This document shows, one piece after another, positions 17,553-25,897 of a DNA stretch of 38,664 bases. The stretch is from a virus, in the IMG/VR virus record IMGVR_UViG_3300005530_000528, positions 1-38,664 of that record; one strand, 5' to 3'. Made by a program: the position numbers and the translations under genes. The stretch's first letter is position 1. Every line of letters starts with the position of its first letter. The notes below the pieces were generated by a model. The model saw only the letters and a list, made by a program, of their open reading frames with translations. It was not told the DNA's origin and made no database searches.

Positions 17553-17820
17553 ATTTTTTGTCGCTCGCTATCACTTCGATACAAACCTTATCAGTCCAAT
17601 CCGTATTGACGAGAAGAGTATATTCAGATGGTCCAATATGGATTCCTCCGCATACTTCCTTGACAAAACTATGGTCTCCGCAATTTGGACAAACAATTGG
17701 AGCTATCTTTAGCTTTGTTGTTTCACTAGGTCGAGTGATCCATATACAGGCCAATGGCATTTGACAAGCCGAGCATGAAATTTCTATCTCGCCGCCGTCT
17801 GATAATCTTTGGCTATCCAT
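17521..17820 (-). CDS. Zinc-binding hypothetical protein
   Basis: A 99-residue protein from the ATG at 17820, chosen over a start 9 bases upstream because it begins MDSQRLSDGGEIEI after the neighbour's coding end. Two cysteine pairs (CSACQMP and CPNCGDHSF) form a likely rubredoxin-like zinc ribbon. The C-terminal half is beta-rich. Possibly a small nucleic-acid-binding or transcription-associated factor; function unknown. Confidence 0.65.
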   Translation of the reverse strand: MDSQRLSDGGEIEISCSACQMPLACIWITRPSETTKLKIAPIVCPNCGDHSFVKEVCGGIHIGPSEYTLLVNTDWTDKVCIEVIASDKKYDRNRIARGK

Positions 17821-18004
17821 GCTGCACACGATCGATAAACTCGTTCAATTTTTTCTTGGCATCCTCAAGAGTTTCAGCATCTATCGTGTGAGTATTTTTC
17901 TGAGCATGTTTTGGTGAACCCTGATTTTCTCCGGTCGGCAAGACTTCTTGAATCTCCGATGTAATATAAATCAGGACACGATGAGACTTCTCGCCATGCT
18001 GCAT
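17813..18004 (-). CDS. Small hypothetical protein
   Basis: A 63-residue protein with a charged helical C-terminus (DAETLEDAKKKLNEFIDRV) and no membrane or metal motif. Its start codon at 18004 overlaps the stop of the FmdB-like gene by a single base, and its end overlaps the next gene by 8 bases. The tight packing is the main support for it being real. Confidence 0.6.
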   Translation of the reverse strand: MQHGEKSHRVLIYITSEIQEVLPTGENQGSPKHAQKNTHTIDAETLEDAKKKLNEFIDRVQHG

Positions 18005-18411
18005 TACTTTTTTCCTTTGAGAATGTAATCCTTTTTTTGTTGCGGAGTCAGTTTATTCAAAGCCGTATTCGGTCTTTTCGTGCCTTTTCTCCACCACGGG
18101 GCATCTTTTGGTCGTTCTATTCGTTCCCCGACTGGCGGCGGCGTATTACGTGCCTTTTTTTCGGCCTGTGCGGCTACCTTTGCTTCTCGCTCTTGAATTT
18201 CGCTTTCGCCAATTCTTTTGCGATTTTTTTCGGCGAGCGTACCGACAGTCATATTCGACCCGCCTGTTATTGTGAAAAACGGTGTGCCGAACACTCTACG
18301 CAATTTTTTACATTTACACTCTGGACATTTCGTCAGTGCCTTATCAGCCATTCTCTGAAATATTTCAAACCCATGGCTGCACTTATCGCAGACGTATTCA
18401 TAGGTTGGCAT
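18004..18411 (-). CDS. FmdB-like zinc ribbon protein
   Basis: A 135-residue protein. It begins MPTYEYVCDKCSHGFEIFQR and continues with CPECKCKKLRRVFGTPFF, the two-cysteine-pair zinc ribbon of the FmdB/putative regulatory family. The ATG at 18411 gives the classical MPTYEY start, so the longer frame is rejected. A charged tail (residues 70-135) ends in LTPQQKKDYILKGKK. Such proteins occur next to PhoH and sigma genes in phages; role unknown, possibly transcription. Confidence 0.8.
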   Translation of the reverse strand: MPTYEYVCDKCSHGFEIFQRMADKALTKCPECKCKKLRRVFGTPFFTITGGSNMTVGTLAEKNRKRIGESEIQEREAKVAAQAEKKARNTPPPVGERIERPKDAPWWRKGTKRPNTALNKLTPQQKKDYILKGKK

Positions 18412-19159
18412 CAATATCCTCGATTCTTTCCAGGATATCACCGATCAATGGATGACGAACTATATCCCGTTTTTGTAAATGTACTACCCGAACCCCTCTG
18501 TCTTCCATTCGTACAAGACGATCAGCTAGGAATTGAAGCCCTCCGCGTTGCCATTTTGGCAAATCGCATTGCGTCGTATCACCGTTAATTACCAGTCGGC
18601 CGCCCCATCCAAGACGACTAACGATCATCTTCAATTGTCGATTACTGGCATTTTGGGCTTCGTCCAGAATAAGAAATGTCTTTTTGAATGTGCGACCACG
18701 CATATATTGCAACGGAGCGATAATCAACTTCTGAGAATTTTTCCATGTAGCAATTTCTGATTTGCTCGCGTAATATTCAAGTTCGTCAAAAAGTGGTTGT
18801 AAGTATGGTGCTATTTTTTCATCTTTGTCGCCCGGCAATGCTCCAGCATCTTCGTCAGCACCGACCAAAGGTCTACTGATCGCAATTCTATCGACTACCC
18901 CAGCTCGAAACATCTGAACGGCCGAACCGATAGCTAGGTGAGTTTTTCCTGTTCCGGCCGCCCCTATGCAAACCGTCACGATACTTTTGTTGATAGCATC
19001 CAATAAGGTTGCTTGGCCTTCTGTTTTCGGGCTAGGAGTCCTAGGTATATATGCTTCTGTCTCCGGCTTGGGAGACTTCAGCAATGGAATTTTCTGGACC
19101 TTCGGCTTTTTCCCTCGTCGTCGTGTCATTTCTTCTTTTCGCTGCCGATTTACGAGCAT
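18398..19159 (-). CDS. phoH: PhoH-like ATPase
   Basis: A 253-residue PhoH family ATPase. Walker A is IGAAGTGKTHLAIGSAVQ, a second helicase-like motif is ISRPLVGADEDAGALPGDKDEK, and Walker B is FLILDEAQNASNRQLKMIV. A conserved INGDTTQCDLP and HLQKRDIVRHPLI complete the pattern. The start at 19159 has CGGAAG seven bases upstream and overlaps the RNR stop by 10 bases. The family is common in phages and thought to act in RNA metabolism or phosphate-stress response. Confidence 0.9.
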   Translation of the reverse strand: MLVNRQRKEEMTRRRGKKPKVQKIPLLKSPKPETEAYIPRTPSPKTEGQATLLDAINKSIVTVCIGAAGTGKTHLAIGSAVQMFRAGVVDRIAISRPLVGADEDAGALPGDKDEKIAPYLQPLFDELEYYASKSEIATWKNSQKLIIAPLQYMRGRTFKKTFLILDEAQNASNRQLKMIVSRLGWGGRLVINGDTTQCDLPKWQRGGLQFLADRLVRMEDRGVRVVHLQKRDIVRHPLIGDILERIEDIDANL

Positions 19160-21597
19160 TTTGAACTTCCGCATTCGAGGCATTTAGAGCATCCCTCCTG
19201 CCTGATCAAATTCTCACTTCCGCACGCCGAACAGCTTTCGCCGCTTATCTTGGTTCCGTCTTTGATATAATGCTTCAATGCTCTGGCGACGGATTTGCCA
19301 AACGATTGAATCTCTCCACGGGATTTCTCAAGCTGCTGAACCACGAATCCAATTTCGACTCCGTGTCTCAACGCCGTACTTGTCATACGGGTGAGAGCCT
19401 CTTCATCGCCTCCGCATTGATTTGCATTATCAACTGTCTTGTCATCAACGACCAATTGATAAAATCCTCGCTTGACCCGCCGCATAATTCCTTTCTCCCA
19501 GGAACGCGGCACATGAAAATGTTCATCTTCCTTGCTCGCCATAACTTCATAAGGTTCGCCATTTAATAGACCGACGAACACATAATGACGCTCGCCTTTG
19601 ACGGCGACATGGTAGATATCACAAGGCAATTCACGAGGACGCTTGATGTGATCAGTTTTATCGACTTCTTTTTTTACCAAAACGCCGCTTCGACAATTAT
19701 TTCGGTAAACAGTAATGCCTTTACAACCAGCTTTCCAGGCCGCCTCATATATTTCGGCTACCTTCTCAACTGTAACATCTTCGGGCAAATTAACTGTTGA
19801 CGAAATAGCATGATCCACATGTCGATTAGCGGCGGCTTGCAATTTTACTCGTTGTTGCCAATCAATGTCTTCTGCACAACAGTTCCACCATGGAGATTTG
19901 GTGATATCGGTTTCGCCTGTTACTTGCATCCATTTTCGGACGGCCGGATGGTAAACAGTAAAATGCTGCCATTTATCGCCCATTTCGTCAATAGAATCAA
20001 CTCTAGCGTTTTTGTCATCGTGAGTATGTTTTTTCTTCCGAGTATACTCCAGCATGAAAGCTGGCTCGATCCCCGAAGTCGTACCGAATATATTGTTCTC
20101 TAAATCAATAGCTGCCAGATTACTAATTGTTCCCACTGGAGCAGTTGTTAAGAGAGCGATATTTCTACGCCCGAACTTCAACATATCAAGATAGAGAGCA
20201 TGATCCTCTTCTTTTATTCGAGAAAGGAAAGGGTTATCCTTTTCTAAGTCTGGATTCCAGATGGGAAATGGACCGACTTCCTTTGCTATCTCGACCGATG
20301 AACGATAACACGACAATTTAAGTTGTCGATAAATTGATTCGGTCATCTTTATGCTGTCGTTGCTGCCATACTTGAACCCGAGGGCAGCAAGCGTATCTCC
20401 AAGTGCGGTTATTCCCGTTCCGGTTCTCCGGCCGTTGAAGCAATTTTTCCAAACAGTTTGCCACATTTCTAATTCCACCGCCTTAACGGAATCAGGTTCG
20501 GGATCGGATTTGATTTTGGAAATAATTTTGCTAATCGCTTCAGCTTCAAGGTCTACAATATCGTCCATAAGACGTTGAGCAATTTGGGCATCAGCATCAA
20601 ATCGGCCGAAATCAAACGAGGCACCTGGAGTAAACGGTTCATTCACATAATGAAAAAGGTTGATTACTAGCAGACGACACGAATCTAAAATTGACAACGG
20701 TAGCTCTGAACAAGGATTAGTAGATATCGTCCGGAAACCTAGACTGGAATAACAATCAGCCGGCGATTCCCTTATGATAGTATCCCAAAATAACAGTCCA
20801 GGCTCGGCTACTGCATGAGCATTTTCGATAATTTTGGTCCAAACTTCTCTAGCGTTGACCATTTTCCGAAACTTAGGCTCTGAATCTTCAACGGGCCATC
20901 GTTGTTCGTAATCTCTATTCTCAGCGACAGCATTTAAGAATTCATCGGTCAGACGAATAGATATGTTGGCCCCCGTAACGCGTTTCAAATCTCGTTTAAC
21001 CGTGGCAAAATCGAGGACTTCCGGATGATGTACAGAAATTGTAATCATCAAAGCCCCTCGACGGCCTGATTGTCCAACTTCCCTAATCGAGTTGGAAGCT
21101 CGTTCCATGAACGGAACTATGCCGGTGCTTGTGCGAGAAGAATTCTTTGTGGATGTTCCCGCCGGCCGAATTTGAGAGATGTCAAATCCTACGCCACCAC
21201 GACGTTTTGAGATTTGACTTAAATGCTCGTCGGTTCGATGAATGCCGCCATAGCTGTCAAGCATAGGCGGAACGACATAGCAGTTGGAAATCGTGACATA
21301 TTGATATGGATTACCGATTCCGGCAATCGGGCTGCCTTGCGGGATAATACGTCTAAAACCATCAAGGTATTCAAAGATTTGCTGTTTGGAGAGCGGATGT
21401 TTGAATTTCGTAGCTTCGACACGGGCTAATTCACTTGCAATTCGAAGGTGAATATCGGTCGGCGATTGCTCTACTAATTCTTCCTCATTGTTTCTCAACA
21501 AATATTTATCGACTACAATTTTAGCTGGAAGTTCTTCCTCCCCAAAATAGCTTAAGGATGCCGTCATAGCATCCTTGTAGCTGAAAGAATTCGACAC
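19150..21597 (-). CDS. nrdJ: Ribonucleotide reductase, class II (B12-dependent)
   Basis: An 815-residue large reductase. The early half has YVTISNCYVVPP (redox Cys), RRGGVGFDISQIRPAG and FMERASNSIREVGQSGRRGALM. The active-site region is STNPCSELPLSILDSCRL. Near the middle GITALGDTLAALGFKYG and, later, ITVYRNNCRSGVL are typical of adenosylcobalamin-dependent enzymes. A C-terminal zinc-ribbon-like tail (CSACGSENLI then CSKCLECGSSKCS) carries the redox cysteines. It makes dNTPs for phage replication in one polypeptide, without needing a small subunit. It is followed directly by PhoH. Confidence 0.93.
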   Translation of the reverse strand: MSNSFSYKDAMTASLSYFGEEELPAKIVVDKYLLRNNEEELVEQSPTDIHLRIASELARVEATKFKHPLSKQQIFEYLDGFRRIIPQGSPIAGIGNPYQYVTISNCYVVPPMLDSYGGIHRTDEHLSQISKRRGGVGFDISQIRPAGTSTKNSSRTSTGIVPFMERASNSIREVGQSGRRGALMITISVHHPEVLDFATVKRDLKRVTGANISIRLTDEFLNAVAENRDYEQRWPVEDSEPKFRKMVNAREVWTKIIENAHAVAEPGLLFWDTIIRESPADCYSSLGFRTISTNPCSELPLSILDSCRLLVINLFHYVNEPFTPGASFDFGRFDADAQIAQRLMDDIVDLEAEAISKIISKIKSDPEPDSVKAVELEMWQTVWKNCFNGRRTGTGITALGDTLAALGFKYGSNDSIKMTESIYRQLKLSCYRSSVEIAKEVGPFPIWNPDLEKDNPFLSRIKEEDHALYLDMLKFGRRNIALLTTAPVGTISNLAAIDLENNIFGTTSGIEPAFMLEYTRKKKHTHDDKNARVDSIDEMGDKWQHFTVYHPAVRKWMQVTGETDITKSPWWNCCAEDIDWQQRVKLQAAANRHVDHAISSTVNLPEDVTVEKVAEIYEAAWKAGCKGITVYRNNCRSGVLVKKEVDKTDHIKRPRELPCDIYHVAVKGERHYVFVGLLNGEPYEVMASKEDEHFHVPRSWEKGIMRRVKRGFYQLVVDDKTVDNANQCGGDEEALTRMTSTALRHGVEIGFVVQQLEKSRGEIQSFGKSVARALKHYIKDGTKISGESCSACGSENLIRQEGCSKCLECGSSKCS

Positions 21598-21788
21598 TAT
21601 TTCTCCGGAGTTTTCTTACCTCTTTGTTGCTTGTTTTTCCTGCCAGCTTTTCGCTTCTTTACCGTCGCTTGCCAAAAATCGTCAAGATCGGCGGGATGTT
21701 TGAAGCTACATTCTTTTCCTTTGATGACCGTACCATTTTTGAGTCGGCGATCGGCCAATTTAATCGTGAAAGGAAGTTTAGTTTCCAT
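21597..21788 (-). CDS. Small basic protein upstream of ribonucleotide reductase
   Basis: A 63-residue protein beginning METKLPFTIKLADRRL at an ATG preceded by AGGATTCTTAAG. An upstream in-frame start at 21833 would overlap the glycosyltransferase gene. The C-terminus is strongly basic (VKKRKAGRKNKQQRGKKTPEK), suggesting nucleic-acid binding. It shares one base with the RNR start, so the two are translationally linked. Confidence 0.6.
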   Translation of the reverse strand: METKLPFTIKLADRRLKNGTVIKGKECSFKHPADLDDFWQATVKKRKAGRKNKQQRGKKTPEK

Positions 21789-21799
21789 CTTAAGAATCC

Positions 21800-22489
21800 T
21801 CAATGTGTTAAAAGATTTCCGGGGTGTTGCCAATTTGAAGTTCGGTCTAAAAACTCTAGCTCATTAAAGCTAATGCCAGGCCGTTGATAGACGACGGCGG
21901 GCCAGCTTGCGAATATCCGTTTACACCAATGGAACAAATGAGCTACTGTCACATCAAAGTAAGGATTGCCCTTTAGGTGCGGATAATATTCAACGGCAGA
22001 TAAGGCGTTATACATGGAACGGTTGACGGCAACCGCGTGCATGTCGAGACAACACGATGCCCTCAGTAAATGGGGAGCTACCTGTTCGGTCAGACTGCTA
22101 TGGTGATTACCGCCAAAGTAAAGCATGTCCCAATCATCCGGACATTCAGCGATCGTATGAAGAAATACATCGTCGAAATTATTTTGGACCTCTATATCGT
22201 CTTCCACGAACAAGAAGTTTTCCCAATTGTTTGCTTTGGCGAGTGCTATTAGCTCGAACCAACACAAACAGTAGTTGTATGATTGTCGAGTGCCAGACCA
22301 TTCCGGTATGGGATTGGTGTCAATGTGAAAATAACAATCGGCCGGGTACTTATCTCCGTTCCCGACTAACAAAAATCTAGGTATTGTTCCGAGTTGGTTC
22401 GCAATCCTAGTGTTGTTTACATTGCTAAATCTGTGATCGACCGTGAGGCAGATAATTTCTCTGAAGTATTGCCGAAGTACCGTTTTCAT
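21800..22489 (-). CDS. Glycosyltransferase, family 25-like
   Basis: A 229-residue protein. The active-site region reads NFLFVEDDIEVQNNFDDVF with the acidic EDD metal-binding motif of GT-A enzymes, and a WDMLYFGGNHHS segment follows, as in LPS glycosyltransferase family 25. A later YFDVTVAHLFHWCKRIFASWP fits the acceptor side. It is likely to add sugars to a phage or host surface molecule. It overlaps the upstream membrane protein by 4 bases. Confidence 0.7.
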   Translation of the reverse strand: MKTVLRQYFREIICLTVDHRFSNVNNTRIANQLGTIPRFLLVGNGDKYPADCYFHIDTNPIPEWSGTRQSYNYCLCWFELIALAKANNWENFLFVEDDIEVQNNFDDVFLHTIAECPDDWDMLYFGGNHHSSLTEQVAPHLLRASCCLDMHAVAVNRSMYNALSAVEYYPHLKGNPYFDVTVAHLFHWCKRIFASWPAVVYQRPGISFNELEFLDRTSNWQHPGNLLTH

Positions 22490-22755
22490 TCTTCTGAAAT
22501 CTCGGTGTTAAGCCAGTCCCAAAATTTACGACACCATTTACAGTCAAATATGGCATCACAAATTTCCTCAAAACAAGACATAGAAGCGACTAATGAAAAA
22601 CCTAGAGTTAGCAATCCTAAAGGGATACTAAGATAACATATTAGGCGGTCGCCATTAGTCCATCCCAAATCCGCAAACTTAATCACACATTTCAGAATCA
22701 GCGAGCCAACAACTCCGCCGCCAAACCAGATCAGCAAGAACATTACCAAACCCAT
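22486..22755 (-). CDS. Small membrane protein (WTN-motif paralog 1)
   Basis: An 89-residue protein starting MGLVMFLLIWFGGGVVGSLI, preceded by GAAAGGAAATTCT, a strong ribosome site. Two or three hydrophobic segments are expected (residues 1-20 and 40-62). Between them lies DLGWTNGDRL, matching the VWTNRDML motif of the gene just upstream (22769-23068). The two genes look like diverged duplicates of a phage inner-membrane protein of unknown function. Confidence 0.65.
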   Translation of the reverse strand: MGLVMFLLIWFGGGVVGSLILKCVIKFADLGWTNGDRLICYLSIPLGLLTLGFSLVASMSCFEEICDAIFDCKWCRKFWDWLNTEISEE

Positions 22756-22768
22756 AGAATTTCCTTTC

Positions 22769-23068
22769 TCAAAAACGAGACGGCTTATCCAACCACTCAT
22801 AATAGGGCCGCAGATCGATTTTTTTAATGAATGATTTCCCTAGTCGAGACGGAATGTTCTCCGCCATGAAAATGACGACCAACGAAAATGGACCAAAGAT
22901 CGAAAAACCGAACGCACTCAGCATATCTCTGTTAGTCCAAACACCTCGTAATTCCGGCTTGAACACCGCCGTAAGACTGGCATCTCCATCAATTACGAAT
23001 AGAATTCGCATTGTGATATAAGAAGCAATCATTGACACGATGTAAAGCGATAGCACGATAATTACCAT
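22769..23068 (-). CDS. Small membrane protein (WTN-motif paralog 2)
   Basis: A 99-residue protein with an N-terminal membrane helix (MVIIVLSLYIVSMIASYITM), a loop containing LRGVWTNRDMLSAFGFSIFG, then a second hydrophobic segment (FSLVVIFMAE) and a basic cytoplasmic tail (KSFIKKIDLRPYYEWLDK). GAGGAATCAAGT precedes the ATG. It overlaps the glycosyltransferase gene upstream by 7 bases. Function unknown; the WTN.D.L motif is shared with its downstream neighbour. Confidence 0.65.
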   Translation of the reverse strand: MVIIVLSLYIVSMIASYITMRILFVIDGDASLTAVFKPELRGVWTNRDMLSAFGFSIFGPFSLVVIFMAENIPSRLGKSFIKKIDLRPYYEWLDKPSRF

Positions 23069-23988
23069 ACTTGATTCCTCGTAAAAACATCCTCTAATTG
23101 TTGATCAATTGTATTGGCTTCAGCCCAAACTTGTTGTTTTTTGAGAAAGGAAGAATATTTCTCCGGCTCGTCTACCAGTTCGTCAATGAGTTCCAAAACT
23201 GATTGTTGCCGATCATATTCGTAGATCGGAAGTACATCGTGGCCTCCGTACTCATTTATTATCTGTTCGTGGTCGTCATAAATCAACACTGTACCCAAAA
23301 ACGGGGCGAACCAATCTCGAAAACCCTTCATTGTTCGAAGATTACCTGTCCATGATGGAGAGGTTGTTCCAACAGCTACGATCGAATTAAAATAGAGCGG
23401 GAAAAGCACATTCGGCAAACTACTGATTTTTCCAGTGCCGACCGTGAGGATGTACTTTGAGTCTCTGAACGTCTGTACCAATCTCTTTCTGTATTCGGTA
23501 TTAGCCACGATTAAGCTAATTACGGATCGAGTTTCAGCCTGTTTGACATTTGACTCGCTATAGGTCTTAGCCCATTCCATAAATTGCTTAGATATCGTCC
23601 ATTTCCAAATATCCGAAATAATGCCTTCTGATCTAAACTGTTCTACTACGGGCCGCATAGTATCAAGCCACAGATCAACTTGGAAACGATTAAACCCGGT
23701 CGATCTGTTTTGTTCGAGTAAGTACGCAGTATCACCGCCTTGTATTACAATTTTCCCATTTGGAACAAATGTCCTCAATGTTTTCGCAGACCAATTACCA
23801 CGGGCCGCAAAGGCATCTTCCACGATAAAAACCGCTTTTGGATCATGGTCTATATCGATTCGATGGGCTTCAAATTCGGAGATATCGTAAGTCTTAAATG
23901 GCAGCTTTTTTGACTGACAAAGATTTTGAATTGCCAGAACATTGGTAAATTTTTGATAGTACGATTCTTCGGAAATATGGTAAATCAT
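23062..23988 (-). CDS. Putative glycosyltransferase (GT-B fold)
   Basis: A 308-residue protein. The C-terminal half contains MKGFRDWFAPFLGTVLIYDD and later LELIDELVDEPEKYSSFLKK, a pattern typical of the donor-binding domain of GT-B glycosyltransferases. The N-terminal half has an alternating strand-helix pattern (FIVEDAFAARGNWSAKTL, KIVIQGGDTAYLLEQ). No catalytic residue is certain. It is between two methyltransferases and a membrane protein pair, perhaps a surface or capsule-like modification group. Confidence 0.55.
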   Translation of the reverse strand: MIYHISEESYYQKFTNVLAIQNLCQSKKLPFKTYDISEFEAHRIDIDHDPKAVFIVEDAFAARGNWSAKTLRTFVPNGKIVIQGGDTAYLLEQNRSTGFNRFQVDLWLDTMRPVVEQFRSEGIISDIWKWTISKQFMEWAKTYSESNVKQAETRSVISLIVANTEYRKRLVQTFRDSKYILTVGTGKISSLPNVLFPLYFNSIVAVGTTSPSWTGNLRTMKGFRDWFAPFLGTVLIYDDHEQIINEYGGHDVLPIYEYDRQQSVLELIDELVDEPEKYSSFLKKQQVWAEANTIDQQLEDVFTRNQVW

Positions 23989-24620
23989 CTAAGAAAGATC
24001 ATACCCCCGCGTTGCCAGACTTCACCAATCCGACCATTACTACCGTTCGGGCAAAGTTCAGAAAACTTGTTTGTCAATTTCTCGTTGAAGGTAAGTCCCA
24101 ACTTACCAATCTTCTCGATCCAATATTCTTTAGGCTGGCAATTGACGTGGTGATAACCACCAGCTCCAGGAGGGGCGGCGGTCACGGCTAGTACGCTAGG
24201 ATAAGAGAATGCGATCGTATGCAATACATTCGGCAAATAGGTCTCTTCGATATGTTCCAAGAATTCGCACGACCAGATCAAATCGCACTCAACACTTTTA
24301 TTTGGTAAATACCTAGGAAAAAGCGGGCTTGTGGTAAAATCGTGTCGAACTATATGTTCCGTCTTGGCATGTTTAATAACAACCTCCGAACCTTCAATTC
24401 CGACGCATTTTACTCCCAAAAACCTGTCAAAGAAATCAGTCGCAAATCCAACTCCGCACCCAAAATCAAGTGCTGTTTTCACGGAAAAATGTTCTACGAG
24501 GAAAGCCCAGCCCTCCGGAAACCATGTATCCGGGTCGCCCATTGCTTGAGTGCCTCCCAGATGGCCATCTTCGATCATGGTATTCGTCAAATAACAGGGA
24601 TTTTTGTATATTTCATTCAC
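23985..24620 (-). CDS. SAM-dependent methyltransferase (Methyltransf_11/23-like)
   Basis: A 211-residue Rossmann methyltransferase. Motif I is TALDFGCGVGFATDFFDRF, motif II carries CVGIEGSEVVIKHAK, and motif III is DLIWSCEFLEHIEE. The GGYHHVNCQPKEYW region is typical of phage methylases that act on small molecules or sugars. It overlaps the neighbouring methyltransferase by 4 bases, so the two are co-translated. Substrate unknown. Confidence 0.8.
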   Translation of the reverse strand: MNEIYKNPCYLTNTMIEDGHLGGTQAMGDPDTWFPEGWAFLVEHFSVKTALDFGCGVGFATDFFDRFLGVKCVGIEGSEVVIKHAKTEHIVRHDFTTSPLFPRYLPNKSVECDLIWSCEFLEHIEETYLPNVLHTIAFSYPSVLAVTAAPPGAGGYHHVNCQPKEYWIEKIGKLGLTFNEKLTNKFSELCPNGSNGRIGEVWQRGGMIFLR

Positions 24621-25153
24621 GGCTTGATTCCCCAGAACGATTGCCGGCCGCCGTCTGTTTCTCCGTGGTTGTCGCCAGTCCCCGTCAAATGCAAAGTTAT
24701 TTTCCTTTCTTCAAAAAATTCATTGACCGCTCGAAATACTCCAGGCCACGCCTGTTCGTCATAATCGTGGCCGGCAAATATACCTTTCGATCGAAGCTTC
24801 CCGTACCAGCCTCCTAGATCAGCTTTCACGGATTCGTAATCATGAGCTGCATCAATGTAGATAAAATCGAAGAAATTATCATCGAAATTTTCAGCCTCAG
24901 CCGGACTCCATCCTCGGATGATATGCGACCGCTTTCCGTGCTCGGCAAGCAACCGCTTTGCATGTTCAAAAACCTGTTCAGTGTCGCCGTCTAGCTCGGC
25001 GTTCGGCAGCCATGGATCGACTGACCACACTTCCATTTCCGTATTGTCGAGCATAAATTTCGAAAACCAACCATAACGAACTCCGATTTCGGCAGCTCGA
25101 TTAAAGACGCCCAAATTCAACGATTGAATTAAATCTTGTCTGGTTGTGAACAT
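24617..25153 (-). CDS. SAM-dependent methyltransferase (Methyltransf_24-like)
   Basis: A 178-residue enzyme with RAAEIGVRYGWFSKFML as SAM-binding motif I, VWSVDPW as the acidic second strand, and DFIYIDAAHDYESVKADLGG, the characteristic DxAHxYxxvxxDl signature of this group. FAGHDYDEQAWPGVFRAVNEF completes it. It starts downstream of the terminator and structured RNA at 25172-25325, so it may be the first gene of a separate transcript. Likely a sugar or small-molecule O-methyltransferase. Confidence 0.82.
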   Translation of the reverse strand: MFTTRQDLIQSLNLGVFNRAAEIGVRYGWFSKFMLDNTEMEVWSVDPWLPNAELDGDTEQVFEHAKRLLAEHGKRSHIIRGWSPAEAENFDDNFFDFIYIDAAHDYESVKADLGGWYGKLRSKGIFAGHDYDEQAWPGVFRAVNEFFEERKITLHLTGTGDNHGETDGGRQSFWGIKP

Positions 25154-25171
25154 GTTTTAGCTCCCTTGACC

Positions 25172-25213
25172 AAAAAAAGCCCGCACTCAAACATGACAGT
25201 CTGAGTACGGGCT
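25172..25213 (-). terminator. Intrinsic transcription terminator
   Basis: On the minus strand a stem of AGCCCG.ACTCA paired with TGAGT.CGGGCT (11 bp with one interior mismatch) closes a 12-base loop and is followed by seven T residues. This is a textbook rho-independent terminator for the upstream (right-hand) gene cluster ending at 25346. It is the clearest terminator in the window and separates two transcription units. Confidence 0.85.
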
Positions 25214-25222
25214 GTAATGATT

Positions 25223-25325
25223 AAAGCGACACGTTTATACCCTATTATCTCGGCTGAAATGAATGGTGACGGTTATGTACCGGTAATAGGTGCCGCAATG
25301 GCTAGGCTAGGGAAGGTGTCGCTTT
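25223..25325 (-). ncRNA. Structured RNA candidate preceding the terminator
   Basis: The 192-base gap between coding regions holds a folded domain. AAAGCGACAC (25223-25232) pairs perfectly with GTGTCGCTTT (25316-25325); inside, CCTATTA (25241-25247) pairs with TAATAGG (25284-25290) around a small hairpin CGGT-ACATA-ACCG. The nested helices flank unpaired, G/C-rich strands. It lies ten bases before the terminator hairpin, so it could be a regulatory leader, a small RNA or a 3' UTR element. No known family was recognised. Confidence 0.5.
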
Positions 25326-25345
25326 ACGAGTCGTGATTATGAAAA

Positions 25346-25897
25346 TCACCGCGTCTCTTTATCCCGAGCCAATATTTTTTCGGCAAGTAGCTGACCTTGC
25401 CATTCCTTGATGTTTCTATCGAGCACTTCGGCCAAAGCCTTTTCCAACAGCTTTTGGCTTGTCTGCAATTTCATCGAACCGCCGACTCCACCTTGTTGCC
25501 TTATTCCAAGCATTTGGCAGGCATTCGTTTCGGCTGCGTTCCAACTTTCCGGTCTACTTCTGTCGCCGCCATTACAGAAAACATTCGGCCGTAATTCGCT
25601 GATCAGATCAGATACATCGTCATGATCCCAGATAATGACGCCGAACACATTCTTTAATGCAGCAACGATTTCCGCCCGCTCGACAGCAGGCATGAAAACA
25701 TAGCCCTTTTTCCTTCTCAAAAACTCATCGCCATTAACCGTGACACACAGTTTGCCATATGCCGCTGAGCCATTTAAGTATTTGAGATGACCAATATGAA
25801 AAGGATCGAAACCCCCGCTGGCCAGTGCAATTCTGCAATTCGATAGCGTGCGTAGGTGATTGATCTCGATTTTCAGTTGATCCAACGAGTAAAGCAT
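25346..25897 (-). CDS. Cytidylyltransferase-like nucleotidyltransferase
   Basis: A 183-residue enzyme. RIALASGGFDPFHIGHLKYL contains the HxGH nucleotide-binding signature, and NVFCNGGDRSRPESWNAAE resembles the RfaE C-terminal domain and glycerol-3-phosphate cytidylyltransferases. It likely activates a sugar phosphate or similar group, which would fit the adjacent glycosyltransferases. The gene overlaps the frame of the upstream dCMP deaminase by 164 bases, exceptionally long; the ATG is preceded by TTGGATAAGAG. Confidence 0.8.
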   Translation of the reverse strand: MLYSLDQLKIEINHLRTLSNCRIALASGGFDPFHIGHLKYLNGSAAYGKLCVTVNGDEFLRRKKGYVFMPAVERAEIVAALKNVFGVIIWDHDDVSDLISELRPNVFCNGGDRSRPESWNAAETNACQMLGIRQQGGVGGSMKLQTSQKLLEKALAEVLDRNIKEWQGQLLAEKILARDKETR

